Shown here: positions 46,801 to 59,259 of the stretch, one piece after another
Layout of the letters: every line of letters starts with the position of its first letter
How positions within the stretch are numbered: position 1 is the first letter of the stretch
Assembly (NCBI GenBank): GCA_947846985.1
Contig: CANTUZ010000001.1
Span: 39,332,727 to 39,396,726, forward strand
Reading direction: 5' to 3'
Length of the DNA: 64,000 nucleotides
From: Fratercula arctica
Lineage: Eukaryota > Chordata > Aves > Charadriiformes > Alcidae
Notes under the pieces: generated by a model
The model's database searches: none
Told to the model about the DNA's origin: nothing
Seen by the model: only the letters and a program-made list of their open reading frames with translations
Position numbers and translations under genes: made by a program

Positions 46801-47590
46801 CTGCAAGTCTTGGTTTGTTCTTTGCACTCATGGTGCAAAAAGGGTGATGGAAGCTCTGACTCTGTGAAAAACACCCACAGACGAGAATAATATAGGAGCT
46901 GGATGTCAGCTTTTGCTTTACACTTTGATTTACTTGAATGACTTAAAAGTCATCTGTTGATATGTTTTTTATATTGTCAATTTTCAGAAGGACTTCTAGT
47001 TTGAAATATGCCTCTCATTTCTACACAGTTTGCATCTGAATTTGTTACTTCGGAAGACAATGGGAATTCCAGATTTGTCATTGATTTAAGCCCAAGAGAA
47101 TATTTAGAAAACTATTTAAATAGTTATGAAAAATATACAGCTCCTGTATAGATAAAGAAACAGCAGCTTTCTCACAAAATCAAATGAATAATTTATTGGG
47201 TTTGTCTCTCCTGTATCCATACAGTATTTGCGTAGATGGAAACCACAGTTATTTGTAACCTCTTATGTTAATTCTATAATCATCAACCTAATCTCTCTAA
47301 ATGTATCTTAAATCCTTTTACATGGAAACCATAGATTAGAGGGGAAAAAAAAAAAAAAACAACAAAAAAAAACAAACCAAAAACCAAAACATCTGAAGAC
47401 AAAATCAGTTACAAAAAAAAATATATCTTCCCTGAGATTTTAATGAACTCAAATATGTAATTGATTAGACAACATTAGGAACGATATGAAAAGAGAAATA
47501 AAACATACCCATGACTCTATACCTCATTTAATATTGAAATATGATCTCACTGATTTCCTGAATTGCATTGTTATGATTTTTGTGTTGCAT
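43885..47590. other. Non-genic AT-rich stretch
   Basis: No gene or interspersed repeat is recognised. It contains a T-run of 23 at 44486-44508 and A-rich/A-C tracts at 44982-45006 and 47341-47390. Short frames only. Confidence 0.55.
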
Positions 47591-48206
47591 GGCACAGAAG
47601 TCCACCAGCCTCCTGGGCTGCATTAGGAGGAGTGCTGCCAGTAAGTCAAGGGAGGTGAGTCCACACCTGGAATACTGTGTACAGTTCTGAGCTCCTCAGT
47701 TCAAGAGAGACACAGACATACTGGAGAGAGTCCAGAGTGGGGCTGCAAAGACAATTCAAACACTGGAACATCTTTCACATGGAAACAGGCTTAGAGAGCT
47801 GGGGCTGTTGAGCCCAGAGAAGGGAAGGCTTAAGGGATCTTATCAATGGGTATAAATACCTGATGGGAGGGAATGAAGATGGAGCCAGACTCTTCTCAGT
47901 TGTATCTGCTGACAGGACACAACAGGGCACAAACGTAAACACACGAACTTCCACTTAAGCACAAGAAACCACTTTTTTCTCTCTCTTTTTTTTTTTTTTT
48001 TTTTCTTCCTGTTACTGTGAGCATGATCAAATACTGGCACAGATTGCGCAGAGAGGCTGTGTAATCTCCAACCTTGGAAATATTTCAAACTTCCAAACTT
48101 ACCTTTACAGAGTCCTGGAAAACCTGTTCTAGCTGGTTTTGCTTTGTGCAGGAGTAGGTTGGACTAGACAAACTCCAGAGATCTCAATGATCCTGTGTTT
48201 CTCTGA
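47591..48206 (+). mobile_element. CR1 LINE 3' portion, forward, with T-tract expansion
   Basis: It begins 'ggcacagaagtccaccagcc' and follows with 'cacacctggaatactgtgta' and 'gctggggctgttgagcccag'. It ends near 'gttggactagacaaactcca' and 'tcctgtgtttctctga'. A pyrimidine tract at 47973-48008, including T x19 at 47986-48004, interrupts the region that normally reads like 'aaaaacttttttactgtgag', so a homopolymer has expanded inside the element. It belongs to the same subfamily as the reverse copy at 50881-51663. Confidence 0.94.
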
Positions 48207-50880
48207 ATTTTAAATCAAGTATAAACAAGAGATTTTTCCTCTTTGTTTTTAAACTTACATCACCAAAGTAAGACTTCATATTTGTTGAAGAACTAAAAGG
48301 CAGTGAGGACCTGTCCTTTCCATTTTTAAAGCTAACAAGAATTTATTAGCCTGTTAACATTTTTGACTTAGTTTAATTACAGCAATTAAGAGATTACCTG
48401 CACTGAAGCACTTATCTGCAGCTGATCTAGCCTAGAGGTGAGAATCAAAGGGAAAGGAGAAAGGAAATAGTTCATTTATACTTGTTTCAAGTTGACAGCA
48501 GACTTTGAGACATATTTCTCACCCTTCCATTGTTTTTAAAGCAAGTCTGTAACTGACTGAGCTATTTGGAGCAAGAAAACATAATTAAAGCTCTCATGGA
48601 ACTTTCAGTCTATTTACCATTTTTCTTCTAATGCTGCATGGCTTTCCTGCATCACTCCTTGAATTTTGTTAGAAGTGTTGCCACGTTTGAATGTCCTAGA
48701 AAGATGGAAGCTCTGACAAGTGGAGAGGGAGATGGTACATACTATCATAAAGATATGATTTGCCGTACATAAACATACATATGCAAACTCATTTAGATGT
48801 GATTTTTTTCTTTATCTAAAGGTTGACGTCTTTTAATGACTTCTGGATAACAGAATAGACTACTGATTCTTCCAAAACAATTTAAAATCTCACAGTTGTC
48901 CCACATGAAAATTCTACTCTAGTTTGTCACAAATTACCCTTCTTATATTGTGCATTTGTATCACCTCTTGTAATCTCTATTTTATCCGCTCCTAAATATC
49001 TTAGTGGACTAAGCATCTTTCAAAATGAGTATGAGAGGGAAGGTTGTTTTGTTTGTTTGTTTGTTTGTTTGTTTGCTTGCTTGTTTTTTCAGAGCAGACA
49101 GCTAGTTCTGTGATTCCCTTTTCAATTAAAATTCTAGTAGACAGATTATCCTGTTTTCCAGTGATTCACCCTCACTACATAACACAGTTTTTTGATGATG
49201 GAGGAAGCTATATCCAAGGTGTTAACTAGTGTTGGCAGCTTCTTCCATTTCACCTCCTATATTAAAACTTTCATCTTGCGCTTGTTGTTTTGTCAACTTG
49301 ATTTTTATTCTTTTGTTTATTTTTGGTTTGATTGGTTTTTTTGGGGTTTTGTTGTTGTTAGTTGCCATTCTTGTCTCAATCTACAAGTTAATCCCAAACC
49401 TCATATCACTGATGGAATGCAGGCATTTCTACAGTAATTTATCTCTGGATACAATAGACTGTGATCATTCTATAGTCTTAGAGACAGGTACTGTATCTTC
49501 TGTGAATGGATATAAAAGCAATATACGTGAACAAATTGCATGAAATATGCCCTACAGGGGCACATGCCATATGATACGATCTCTTTATCTCCAAAAAGAT
49601 TTTGTGCTTCAAATGGGAAAATATGTTGAACCTAAAGGTGAGATGATGAAGAGATGGTTCTACTGGAATTTAAGGGTCATGAGAGAGTAGGGAAAATATA
49701 TGCTGCAGAATTAGACATTTCTGAGATTTCATCTTGCCTTACTGGCTAGATTGGGCAGCAAAACCTATGTTCCTTCTATCACCTTAGAGGAAAATAAAGG
49801 TAATATTACCTTGTGTAGTCTTTTGGGGAAATAAGTCCTACTCATAGATCACATACTATTTGAATACAAACAGCTATTTAGCTGATACAAAGAAATAAAG
49901 ACATAGTAGTTCAGACTTTTGAAACAGGAAAAAAAATGGGTGTTGCATTAAGCAAAAGGTCAGCCATCTGTCTTAGAGTGCTCTAATGCATTTCTTGCTT
50001 GAATCTACTGCTTTGGTGTTATGTTACTAGCTCATCAACCAATACTGAATTGCAGTTCAGAGGGAGCTATCAGCTCTCACAGTGATATAGTGGTATGCCC
50101 ATGCTGTAGTTTAAAGTTAATCATACAGTGAATCATATATATTGTACATATGTAAATATGAATCTGCAGTGCAAATGAGCTGCAAGGCCTTGAATACTGA
50201 AAAAGTGGTTGAAGAACAAGCTTATTTGAAGAATTAATTTTTCACTTTTTTAGTCTCCAAGATCAAAGACATAACCATGGCAAGAATCATACTCTGAGGA
50301 TATTTTCCTTGACAACTTGCTTCTCACTTGTTACATTGAAGGGGTTCTGTGAAAATTCCTACAAGATTGATGGATACCACTTTTCTGCTAGGTGGAAAAT
50401 TTTCTTCTTGTCTTCTGGGCCAAACCAAGATTCTGTTTCTTTAATGATTAGAGGAGTGGACTGATGAGAAGAATATACCATACATGCTTTAATATTCTAA
50501 ACAAATAATTCAACGACATTTTACAAGGATACTTTGATCTTGCAAGTAAAGACTTTCATGTTCATATAAAGAAGGCAGATGTTTATAGTCAAATGTGCGG
50601 TATATGGCAGCACACATTTAGTTCTTCCTGTAATGCAATAAGAAACAACACCATCATTTAAAATATTTAAAGGGAAAACACAATACACACAACACTCTAT
50701 AATAAGGATTATGAAAATAGAAGGAAAAACTGTGTCTTTAAAAAAATGCAATAGAAAAAAAGCATTCAACTATACACGACTAGATGATTCTTAGGTAACA
50801 AGGTTTGAGTTTTGGGTTTTTTTGGGTTTTTTTTTTTTTTGGTCTGATTTCTCTTAAGATCAGCATTCTTCTAAAAATCA
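48207..50880. other. Non-genic stretch between an inverted CR1 pair
   Basis: No gene recognised. It includes the (GTTT)n tract at 49044-49089, T/G-rich sequence at 49310-49360, and a T/G tract at 50811-50840 directly next to the reverse CR1's 3' end. A 104-codon frame at 49229-49543 overlaps these low-complexity parts and has no motif. Confidence 0.55.
49044..49089 (+). repeat. (GTTT)n microsatellite
   Basis: About seven perfect GTTT units, then GCTT variants and a T-run. Confidence 0.96.
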
Positions 50881-51663
50881 TTCACAAAATCACCGAAAAG
50901 CACAAAATCACTGAAGTTAGAAGGGACTTCTGGAGTTTGCCTGCTCCAACCAGCTCAGGGTCAGCTAGAGCAGGTTTTCCAGGACAGTGTACAGTCAGGT
51001 TTTGAATATCTCCAAGACTGGAGACTCCACAGCCTCTCTGGACAACATGTGTCAGTGTTTGATCATGCTCACAGTAAAAGAAAAACCAGGAAAAAAAGTG
51101 TTTTCTTGTGTTTAGGTGAAATTTCATGTGTTTTCATTTGTGCCCGTTGCCTCTTGTCCTGTTAGTGGACATCACTGAGAAGAGTCTGACTCCATCTTCT
51201 TAATTCTCTCCCATTGACAAGCTCCCCCTGAGCCTTCTCTCCTCTGGGATGAACTCCTGGGGCTGATTTTCCGGCTGACAGTCTCAGCTCTCTGAGCCTT
51301 TTTCGATATGTCAGGTGCTCCAGTATCTGAATTGACTTTGCAGTCCTACTCTGGACTCTCCAGTATGTCCATGTCTCTCTTGGACTGGCAAACCCAGAAC
51401 TGGGTGCAGTATTCCAAGTGTGGCCTCATCAGTGCTGAGCAGAGGTGAAAGATCACTTCCCTTGACTTACTGGCAACACTTTGCCTAATGGAGCCCAGGA
51501 GGCTGGTGGACTTCTGTGCCAAAAGGGTACATGGCTGCTATATGGTCACCTTATTATCCTCTAGGACTCCTGTGTCTTTCTCCACAGAGCTCCTTCCCAG
51601 CCATTTGACCTCCAGTTTGTACTGGTGCACAGGGTTATTCCTCCCCAGGTGCCTGGCTTTCTA
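50881..51663 (-). mobile_element. CR1 LINE, reverse, 780 bp
   Basis: It begins with a CACAAAATCAC-type 3' end (attcacaaaatcaccgaaaa) and 'gaagttagaagggacttctg'. It continues with 'gactggagactccacagcct', 'gaccatctccctcactgag'-like sequence, 'cagaactgggtgcagtattc', 'ggaggctggtggacttctgt' and 'cctccagtttgtactggtgc', ending at about 'ggtgcctggctttc'. All reading frames are broken. Together with 47591-48206 it forms an inverted pair of related sequence about 2.7 kb apart. Confidence 0.93.
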
Positions 51664-54600
51664 TTAATTATTAATCAAATTAATCAAAACTGCCTAATTT
51701 AGATTGGAAGGTGAAGAAAAATACAAACTTGATCCTGAGTATTTACGCTTAAAATCCCTAAATGGTCATTGACTGCTAGTTATTAAAAAAAACCCAAAAC
51801 AGCAATGCAGCAACATAAAAGAAACAGAATTAAATATGAAAGGGAAAGAAATATGAAACAGAAAGAAATGCTTTCACCAGAAAGATAAATATTTGTTCTT
51901 CTGTGAATCACAGGTACCCTGAAACTTTACAGAGTAGTATCTAATCTAATTTTGCTACTTTAAGAGCCACTTTATTATATTATAATTATTTATTTCATTT
52001 AGTAATTAAAATTAGAAAGAATATAAACTTTAAAATCAGCATTATTTTGTTGTAATTAAAAAATCATTGCGATTTGACATAAGTTTAAAGTAGGAGTTAT
52101 GTTTCTTTTCATTTCCATTTTTAAGCAAAAGACTCAAGATTTTAAGGATTTTTTTATTAACTTTCTTATGATTTTGATGACTCTGGGATGTTTTCATCAG
52201 TTTTCAGGGATCATAAGACATTACAAAACCTTTGCATTTCCTATTCTTATCTTGACTTTCTGATGATGACAAATATAAAGCTAGGCTTTTCAGAAATCTT
52301 ATTTTACTAAGAAACTGAACATTAGTTGCACGTAATATCTGAAGCTTTACACTTGGAAAAAACAAAACTTAATAAATTCCAGGGACAAGGATTGAATTTG
52401 ACAATAAAAGCGTATTATCCCTTCAGAAAGAGCATTCTATTTTAAATGCATTTTGTATGACACTTTTGAAAAATACTCTGCATTCAGTCATCTACTTGAA
52501 ATTGAAATTGCATAATTTCATGTTACTTCTTCACTGTACTATATGTGACACTTTTTGCACCAGAAATGCATCATATTTGAAAACAAGTCAAAAATACTGA
52601 GAAAAAAAATCATTTCACTTTCACACAGCCTCTCTTCTTAAAAAAAAAAAAAAAAAAGAAAAAAAAGAAAAATAATAATACTTACATAAACCTGAATTCT
52701 GTACAAGGTCTAGAAATAAGTATCTTTTATATGTCACCTCAATGTACTTGATTTTTAAGAATGTGGGATCATGATCAGATGTGTAAAGCACAGATTATTC
52801 TGTTCTTGCAGCAGAACCTTTCTTGTGCATTATATAGGGCTTCTGTGCTAGACTTTCAAATGTTTTTGATTTAGAAGCTACAAACATTTCTAAACAGGAA
52901 AGAAGACCACTAAAAAAATGGGGAAAAGGGAGAAGAAGGTGCTTACTTAAACTATTGCCCTGGAAAGAATACTTGGAACTGCTCCCTACTCCGTCTTCTC
53001 TGTTTATTTGTTTAGGTTGTTTGTTTTCTTTAATTTCTTCTGATGATAAAGAGGGATGGGTAAAACAGAGGGAAAAAAAGATCCCATGCCTCCAGAAACT
53101 ACAGTCTTTCATATTCTACTTCAGTCCCATAAATCTTACATTTTTTGCTACACTGAAATGTTACCACCCCTCTTCTGGTTCACTTTGTCAGGGCATAATT
53201 AGCCAGGTGCAAAGAGATTTCTGGCAGAACATAGAGAATATAAAACAACTATTAACTGTCTACCATGCAAAAAGATGGCTAAGGTTTAATAGACTATTAG
53301 GCTAAGCATTCATGTACTTGCATCCCCTGAGGCAAGTACTCCTTTGTGTACTCCCCCTGCGTACACAAAAAAACATTTCTTGTCCAGACAGGCATCATTT
53401 GGGACAGCAGCCCCCACAGCTCCCTGAAATGATTCCTCACTGCTGTTGAGTTGCCATCCTCCCCCATGTCTGTCAAGAGCAAACACTCAGCTAGACACCA
53501 ACCAGTACCCCTGTTTTGTTTTGTCTTTCCCTTAAGATGATGTATTTTTTCACATGGGTGCTTCTCTGTATTGAATCCTTGAGCTAATGACAGTCTTCGT
53601 TTCAACCTACCCTTACCCATAATTTTAACTTTCTTGTCCTTCAGCACTGTTTCCCACAGCTTTCTTGCAGAGCTTTGCAATGTTCTCAGAAGTTGGAGCA
53701 AATGTTATTCTCCTGAACTACATCTGAGCTGATCCTTGGACCCTCAGTGCTCCGGCCACTGAGCCTCAGGGGTAGGGGGTTTACAGCAGGGCTTGCAGAT
53801 AGAGAGGGTTACTGTGATGGCCAGGAGAGAGAGAACATCCACCCCAGTATAAGTACCTATGCGCACATGTAAAGTAGATACTATGGCATTCCCTCAGGGA
53901 AAGACTGAACTTACTCTGACTGAGACAAGTTTCCTCTTTCTTGTGCAAATGGCAAGTGGTGGTAGCACCAACTCTCTACCTTATGAAGACTTCAGTGCTG
54001 CAGGTGTATGCTAGATTTTATCACAATACCTCTATTAGATCGTGTACCACTGCTCTGAGAGAGACTGCCTCCAGCAGAGCTGAATGTAGGGAAGTGTAAG
54101 GTGAAGGAAGTACTCTGAAACAATTTAGCAGATCAGTGTCCTAATTTTTCATTCATATCAACTGCTCTCTTACTGTTGGCACATAGCTGAGACTTTGAAA
54201 AAAATCATAACTGAAACAGCAGGCACCCAACTTAGATATCAGAGTATGATGTGATCCTCTAGAGGATGATTCAGAACATCTGCCTAAATTAGCAATCATT
54301 AAATATAAATGCCGCTTTTTAATATTTTTCACGATTTGGACAGAATTTTGAATGCTTGCAAAGCAGCAAAGGCTTGAGCTGCATACCAGCTTTCATTTGC
54401 AGATGATCATATTCAAATTTGACCACATGTTTTACTTTTTTATTACCTTAGCTTAGTCTGAGATTTAACAACTGCAGTAAGAATTTTTAATTAGCTTGCT
54501 TGGTTTTGATGAGGGGGAGATTCCCAAAAGGGAAGAGGATTTTGTAGACATCAGCTGGAGTTATGTAGGTTCTATAGGTAAATCTGACATGTGGTATATT

Positions 54601-57600
54601 CATCTACAAGAGGATGTATTTATAATCTTATCATTCTTCTCCATTTTCTCATCTCATGTTAGTTACTCCTTTTTCTTTAACATTAGAAATGACAAGTGAA
54701 TCCAATACTCTGTTCATAACTTTGGCATTGCTTTACTTCACAATCATCGTATCTATGCATGAGAAAAAAAGGAACAGAAATAGGTATCTAAAAAGTTTAA
54801 AAAGTTTACTGATTCATGAAACCCCTAATGTATCTAGAAGCGTATCTAGATTGTTGTGCAGTCTTCTGTTTCAATGCTATTTGAAGGCATTCCCATGTTT
54901 TTTGTACCTCTGTTCACATTATCTTAAAAAAAAAAAAAAAAAAAAACCCGAAAAAACCAACAAAACATCTACCAACTATAGAAATCAGGGTTGTCCTCAA
55001 GTTCCTAAATTCATTCTTTAATGCTTTTGGGAGCCTCCCAAAAACCTCAGAACACAAAGTAAAATCAATAGTCAGGATACTCCTCTCTAGATTAACTCAA
55101 GTATTATCATATGAGCCTCTGTGAAGCAAAGAGGTGAATTTCTTTCAACTTTTTTGATTCCCCCATTGAACAGTTTTTCATATTAGTTCAGTGAATATCA
55201 AGTTAAACGTTCTCTTTGACAGATTTGGTAGTTGCTTAACATGAAGATGCAGTATCACATTATATAGACTAGCTGAAGGACATACACAATAACTTCTAGT
55301 AACTTCACTGTACTTCTGGAAATCTGGGTAAACAATTTTCTCTTCTGTTATATTCATTTGCAACAGTTAAGTAAAGCAGTGTCTTCTTTTATTATCTCAA
55401 GAATGGAGTTTTGAAAGATGGTGTGAATTTAATTGTAAATTTTCTCAGCTTCATAATTTATTCCTGTTTAGATAGATTTTTTCCTTGCAGATCTAAAGTG
55501 TGATTCTTTGAGATATATACTACTTCCTTTCAAATAACACAAGCAATATTGCAGCAAAATATGTCTGTTATAAATGGAAGTATATATACTTTTGAATCTA
55601 AATGAGAGTATTTATTTTTTTTCCAGTCACAAATCCTTGTGTAAGAACTAAAATATATATATTACACTCCTGATAGATTTTTATATGTGAAGCTCTGTTT
55701 TGTCTGAAAAATCTAAATTTCTGGCAACCATATATGTCATTAAGGTCTGCAGTGCGTACGTGGTAATATTTCTCCATCAGTATCAATACTGTTTTAGACG
55801 CTTCTTCTTCCGGTGTTGGTTCAGCTGACAGCTTTAGTGTATATGGGTATTGTTTGAATACACATTTTAAATACTATATGGAAAATTTCTGCTTGGAGCA
55901 TGGCAATATTGTGTATTACTAAAAAATTTCCCAGGAGGACCTATATTCTAACAATGAAAATCACTGTTCACTTCCCTTAGCTTCCAAAAGATTAAAGAAA
56001 GGGGAAAATGGGGTTCACACAGTTTAATTCAAGCACTGGGAACTGGATTTTAGTGCAGAATTTTTTTGTTTTTGTTTTTGGTTTTTTGATACTCCAGTTC
56101 ATATTGTTGCTATACATATTCTACATACATGTACACATATTAATATATATAGTATGTATTTTGATGCTGCAATACATTTTTTACATCTGCATTTTTCATA
56201 TACTCTGCCCCAAGGGATTTAAAAGCCCTTTCTCACATTTCTAGTGCTTTTCTTTTCCCACTACTCTAATCTTATCACATGTTCATTAATGTCCTCTACT
56301 CCATTTTTTTATTGTGCATATATTCCCCTATGTGATCCTTGTTCATTCATAACATTCCTGTAAGGCATAAATAGCACCAGATATTAAGGCCACAGAAGGC
56401 AGTGGAGCTAGCAGTCATTTTTTTAGCAGTACACCAAGAATTTCTGATTTCTAGTATTCTAATATGTCTTTAAATTGTTAAGGTTTTTTGCATATGTTTT
56501 GCATTTTTCATTCCCCATTTTATCTAATTTTAGTGGATAAATGAAGAAGAGAAAGATAAACTTTTCTTTTTCTTTTCTTTATTTTTTTTTCTAAATTTCT
56601 TTTGGAAATAGAACAAGTGAGTCACAAGTAACAGGAAAAATTCCTTGTCTCAGACAAATTCTGTTTTCTCACAATTCACGTCCTTTTTTGTCATGTCCTT
56701 TTTTTGGAAAAATATGGAAAGATTATGGTTTCTTAGTCAAAAAGTGAATTTGCAAAGTAAAAATCTTGCAAATATGTGTCATGTAAAAAATAGTTGAGAA
56801 TTTTCAGAACTGAGAAACTGCAATTGATTCATAATTACAGGCTTTCACAGAACTTGATATGACATAATTTTCAGTTTCTTATCAACTTTATTGTTACTTA
56901 ATTTTAACACATTCATGTGTAATGTTTGCTACATCTCTTAATATACACGTATCACTGGTACACAGGTACAATCAGTTAGAAAAGTTGCTGTCTGTGTGAA
57001 ATAATCCTGTTCTGTATTCATTGCATGCGTATTTATAACCAAAAACTGGAACTGCGAAAAAGGATTTCACAGTGCTGCAAAGGGGCATCATGAATTATTT
57101 ACAGTAAATCAAATTTTATAACCCTCCTCAATCTTTCATAAACTGTATCTTCCTATTTTATTTGATATTTTATCCAGAGACTTAAAGCAGCATAAGTCAG
57201 GGAAATCTCTTAAATTCCTGAAAGATTTGTAAGAGTACATGAAGAAACAGTTCTTACTGTTTTTTTACTAGCTTTTGCATTTGATGTAGCTGTAAGGCTA
57301 TTGATATCATATAAGCATTTAATATTTAAGAGGAAAGGAGCTACATTTTCTAAAATGTTCAACACCCTGAGACTCCTTTTATTCTGAATTAAGGAAGTTG
57401 TTAGGAAATGTTGAACTTTTCTCAAACTCATTCATTTACTTGGGCTTATCATGCTCACCGTTTCTGCATACGCAGGGTCAAATATACAATAACATTTGAA
57501 ATGTATGAGATAAAACGTAGGTCATAGTTAAGGAATGAGAAGTGCTTCTGCACTTACCAGAAGACACAAAAAACAGAAAAATTCAGAGAGCAAATCCAAG

Positions 57601-57847
57601 AACAATTAAAATCCTTAAATATTATCTTTACAATGAAACACCTAAAAAGCTTTATTTCATTGTAACTGTAGATGTAGCTAAGAGGTTGGCTGGTTTGTTT
57701 GTTTGTTAGGTTTGACAGACAAATGGATAACAAGGAAAATGCGGTTCCTGAAAGGAGAACTTATGTTTAAGGAAGTAGGAAATAAGGTGTTTCTGGACTT
57801 CAAATGATGTTCTGTTAGGGCATATATGGTTTCTTCATCACCTAAAA
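51664..57847. other. Non-genic AT-rich stretch
   Basis: No gene or interspersed repeat recognised with confidence. It includes an A-rich tract at 52640-52672, an A-run of 21 with an A/C tail at 54926-54965, TA-rich patches near 55640-55665 and 56130-56160, and a GC-richer section at about 53300-53850 with a 134-codon reverse frame, listed separately. Confidence 0.5.
53297..53701 (-). other. Unidentified 134-codon open frame
   Basis: This minus-strand ATG-to-stop frame of 134 codons is among the longest in the window that is neither CR1 nor simple repeat. The N-terminal third is basic (K/R-rich around KDKKVKIMGKGRLKRR), the middle also (LKGKTKQNR), and the C-terminal third is mixed with two Cys. 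I see no signal peptide, membrane segment or known domain. The surrounding sequence (to about 53850) is GC-richer than average here. It may be an exon, an old retroelement fragment or chance; no splice sites or promoter were established, so it is not called a gene. Confidence 0.22.
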
Positions 57848-58023
57848 TGACTGGAACAGTCTCCCCAGGGAAGTAGTCACATCATCAAGCCCATCAGAGT
57901 TCAAGGAGCATCTGGAAGATGCTCTAAGTCATATGGTTTAGTTTCAGGTAGTCCTACAAGGAGCAAAGAATTGGACTTGATGGTCCTTACGGATCTTTCC
58001 AACTAGAGATATTCTATGATTCA
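57848..58023 (+). mobile_element. CR1 LINE 3' end, forward
   Basis: The sequence 'gactggaacagtctccccag', 'aagtcatatggtttagtttc', 'gaattggacttgatggtcct' and the terminal 'gatattctatgattca' are the last about 175 bp of a CR1. The tail resembles that of the copy at 14369-15218 (tggtttagtgg / ggacttgatga). Confidence 0.93.
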
Positions 58024-58549
58024 AAATTATGATCTCTCAGTTATAAATATCCTCAAAAAAATCCCACACGTTTACAATATCATCAGAAAAAGCAAATATA
58101 AAGAAGCCATAAGAAACAGGGGCCTTAGAGCCAAGTACTTTATTGAGACAAGAGCATGAAGAAACAATCGTTTCCTTCTATCTCTGGATGAGAGCTGTAA
58201 GAGACTATTTTCAAGAAGAATCCCTCATATTTTTTCATCTTCATATCCCTCCAGGTTCTTCCTTGCTCAGAGCCAATTAAGCTTCCTACTTAACAAGGCA
58301 CATCGTGGAATTATTGTATCTGTAATGATCCCCATGGTTTTCTGAAGAGAGTTTAATGCCAAGAATTACAGAGCAATTGTGACGTTACCTTCCATCACAT
58401 TTAAAGCCTGAATTATGTGTTTTATTTGTTTAAATCTCTTTCCAAAGAATATATAAGCATATTTCTTCGGGAAATATAAAACAATGTGAGTAAAATAAAT
58501 GTTTTCAATCATATTGTTTTTACTATCTCTTACTTGCAATTGAAATATC

Positions 58550-58575
58550 TTTTTTTTTTTTTTTTTTTTTTTTTT
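58550..58575 (+). repeat. Poly(T) run of 26
   Basis: Uninterrupted T between gaaatatc and atttaatg. Confidence 0.94.
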
Positions 58576-59233
58576 ATTTAATGAGAAAAGAAAGCATTCA
58601 TGTAATATGTCGGTTGCTGGGACTTATAATGTCTTGATAGGTCTTGGAAATATTAACATGAGGAAATGTGTTACATATGACACACATGGCAAAGCATTCA
58701 ATAAAGTGAAATGATTACATGTAAAGTTAGTAAGAGTGTGTGCAATAATGAAAAATCAGACTATGTATTCACACTTTCAGTATTTAGTTATTTGTGAAAC
58801 ACTGAGTCAATTTTATGCAATGTGCTATGAATGCTTGAGGTTCAGTCTCTGATAGATATCTAATTTGACTTTTTTAAATGAAACCTGAAACTTTTGTTTC
58901 CCTTTTTCTCATTTTTGAACAGTATTTGAAGATGATGACAGTCTCACATACTGTAACATATAAGACTTTGAAATAATACTGGACAATTCTAAATTATTTT
59001 GCAAAAATATTGCTGACTGTTTAGAACTAATGAATGATATAATGTCCTAACTGCTGATACAGAAACATTTTCTCTTCTGGTAATACAATTATTAGGTTAA
59101 TCATGCTCTTATTGAAATGAATGGTTACTTTTTCATTTATCACAGCAAAAGCAGTATTTGACCTGTATCCAAAAATTGTTGGAAACTATTGAAATGCTTA
59201 TCATCTGAAATATCACCTAAGAACATAATGTAC

Positions 59234-59259
59234 TTTTTTTTTTTTTTTTTTTTTTTTTT
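59234..59259 (+). repeat. Poly(T) run of 26
   Basis: Uninterrupted T between aatgtac and ggtaatag. It is the same length as the run at 58550. Confidence 0.94.
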
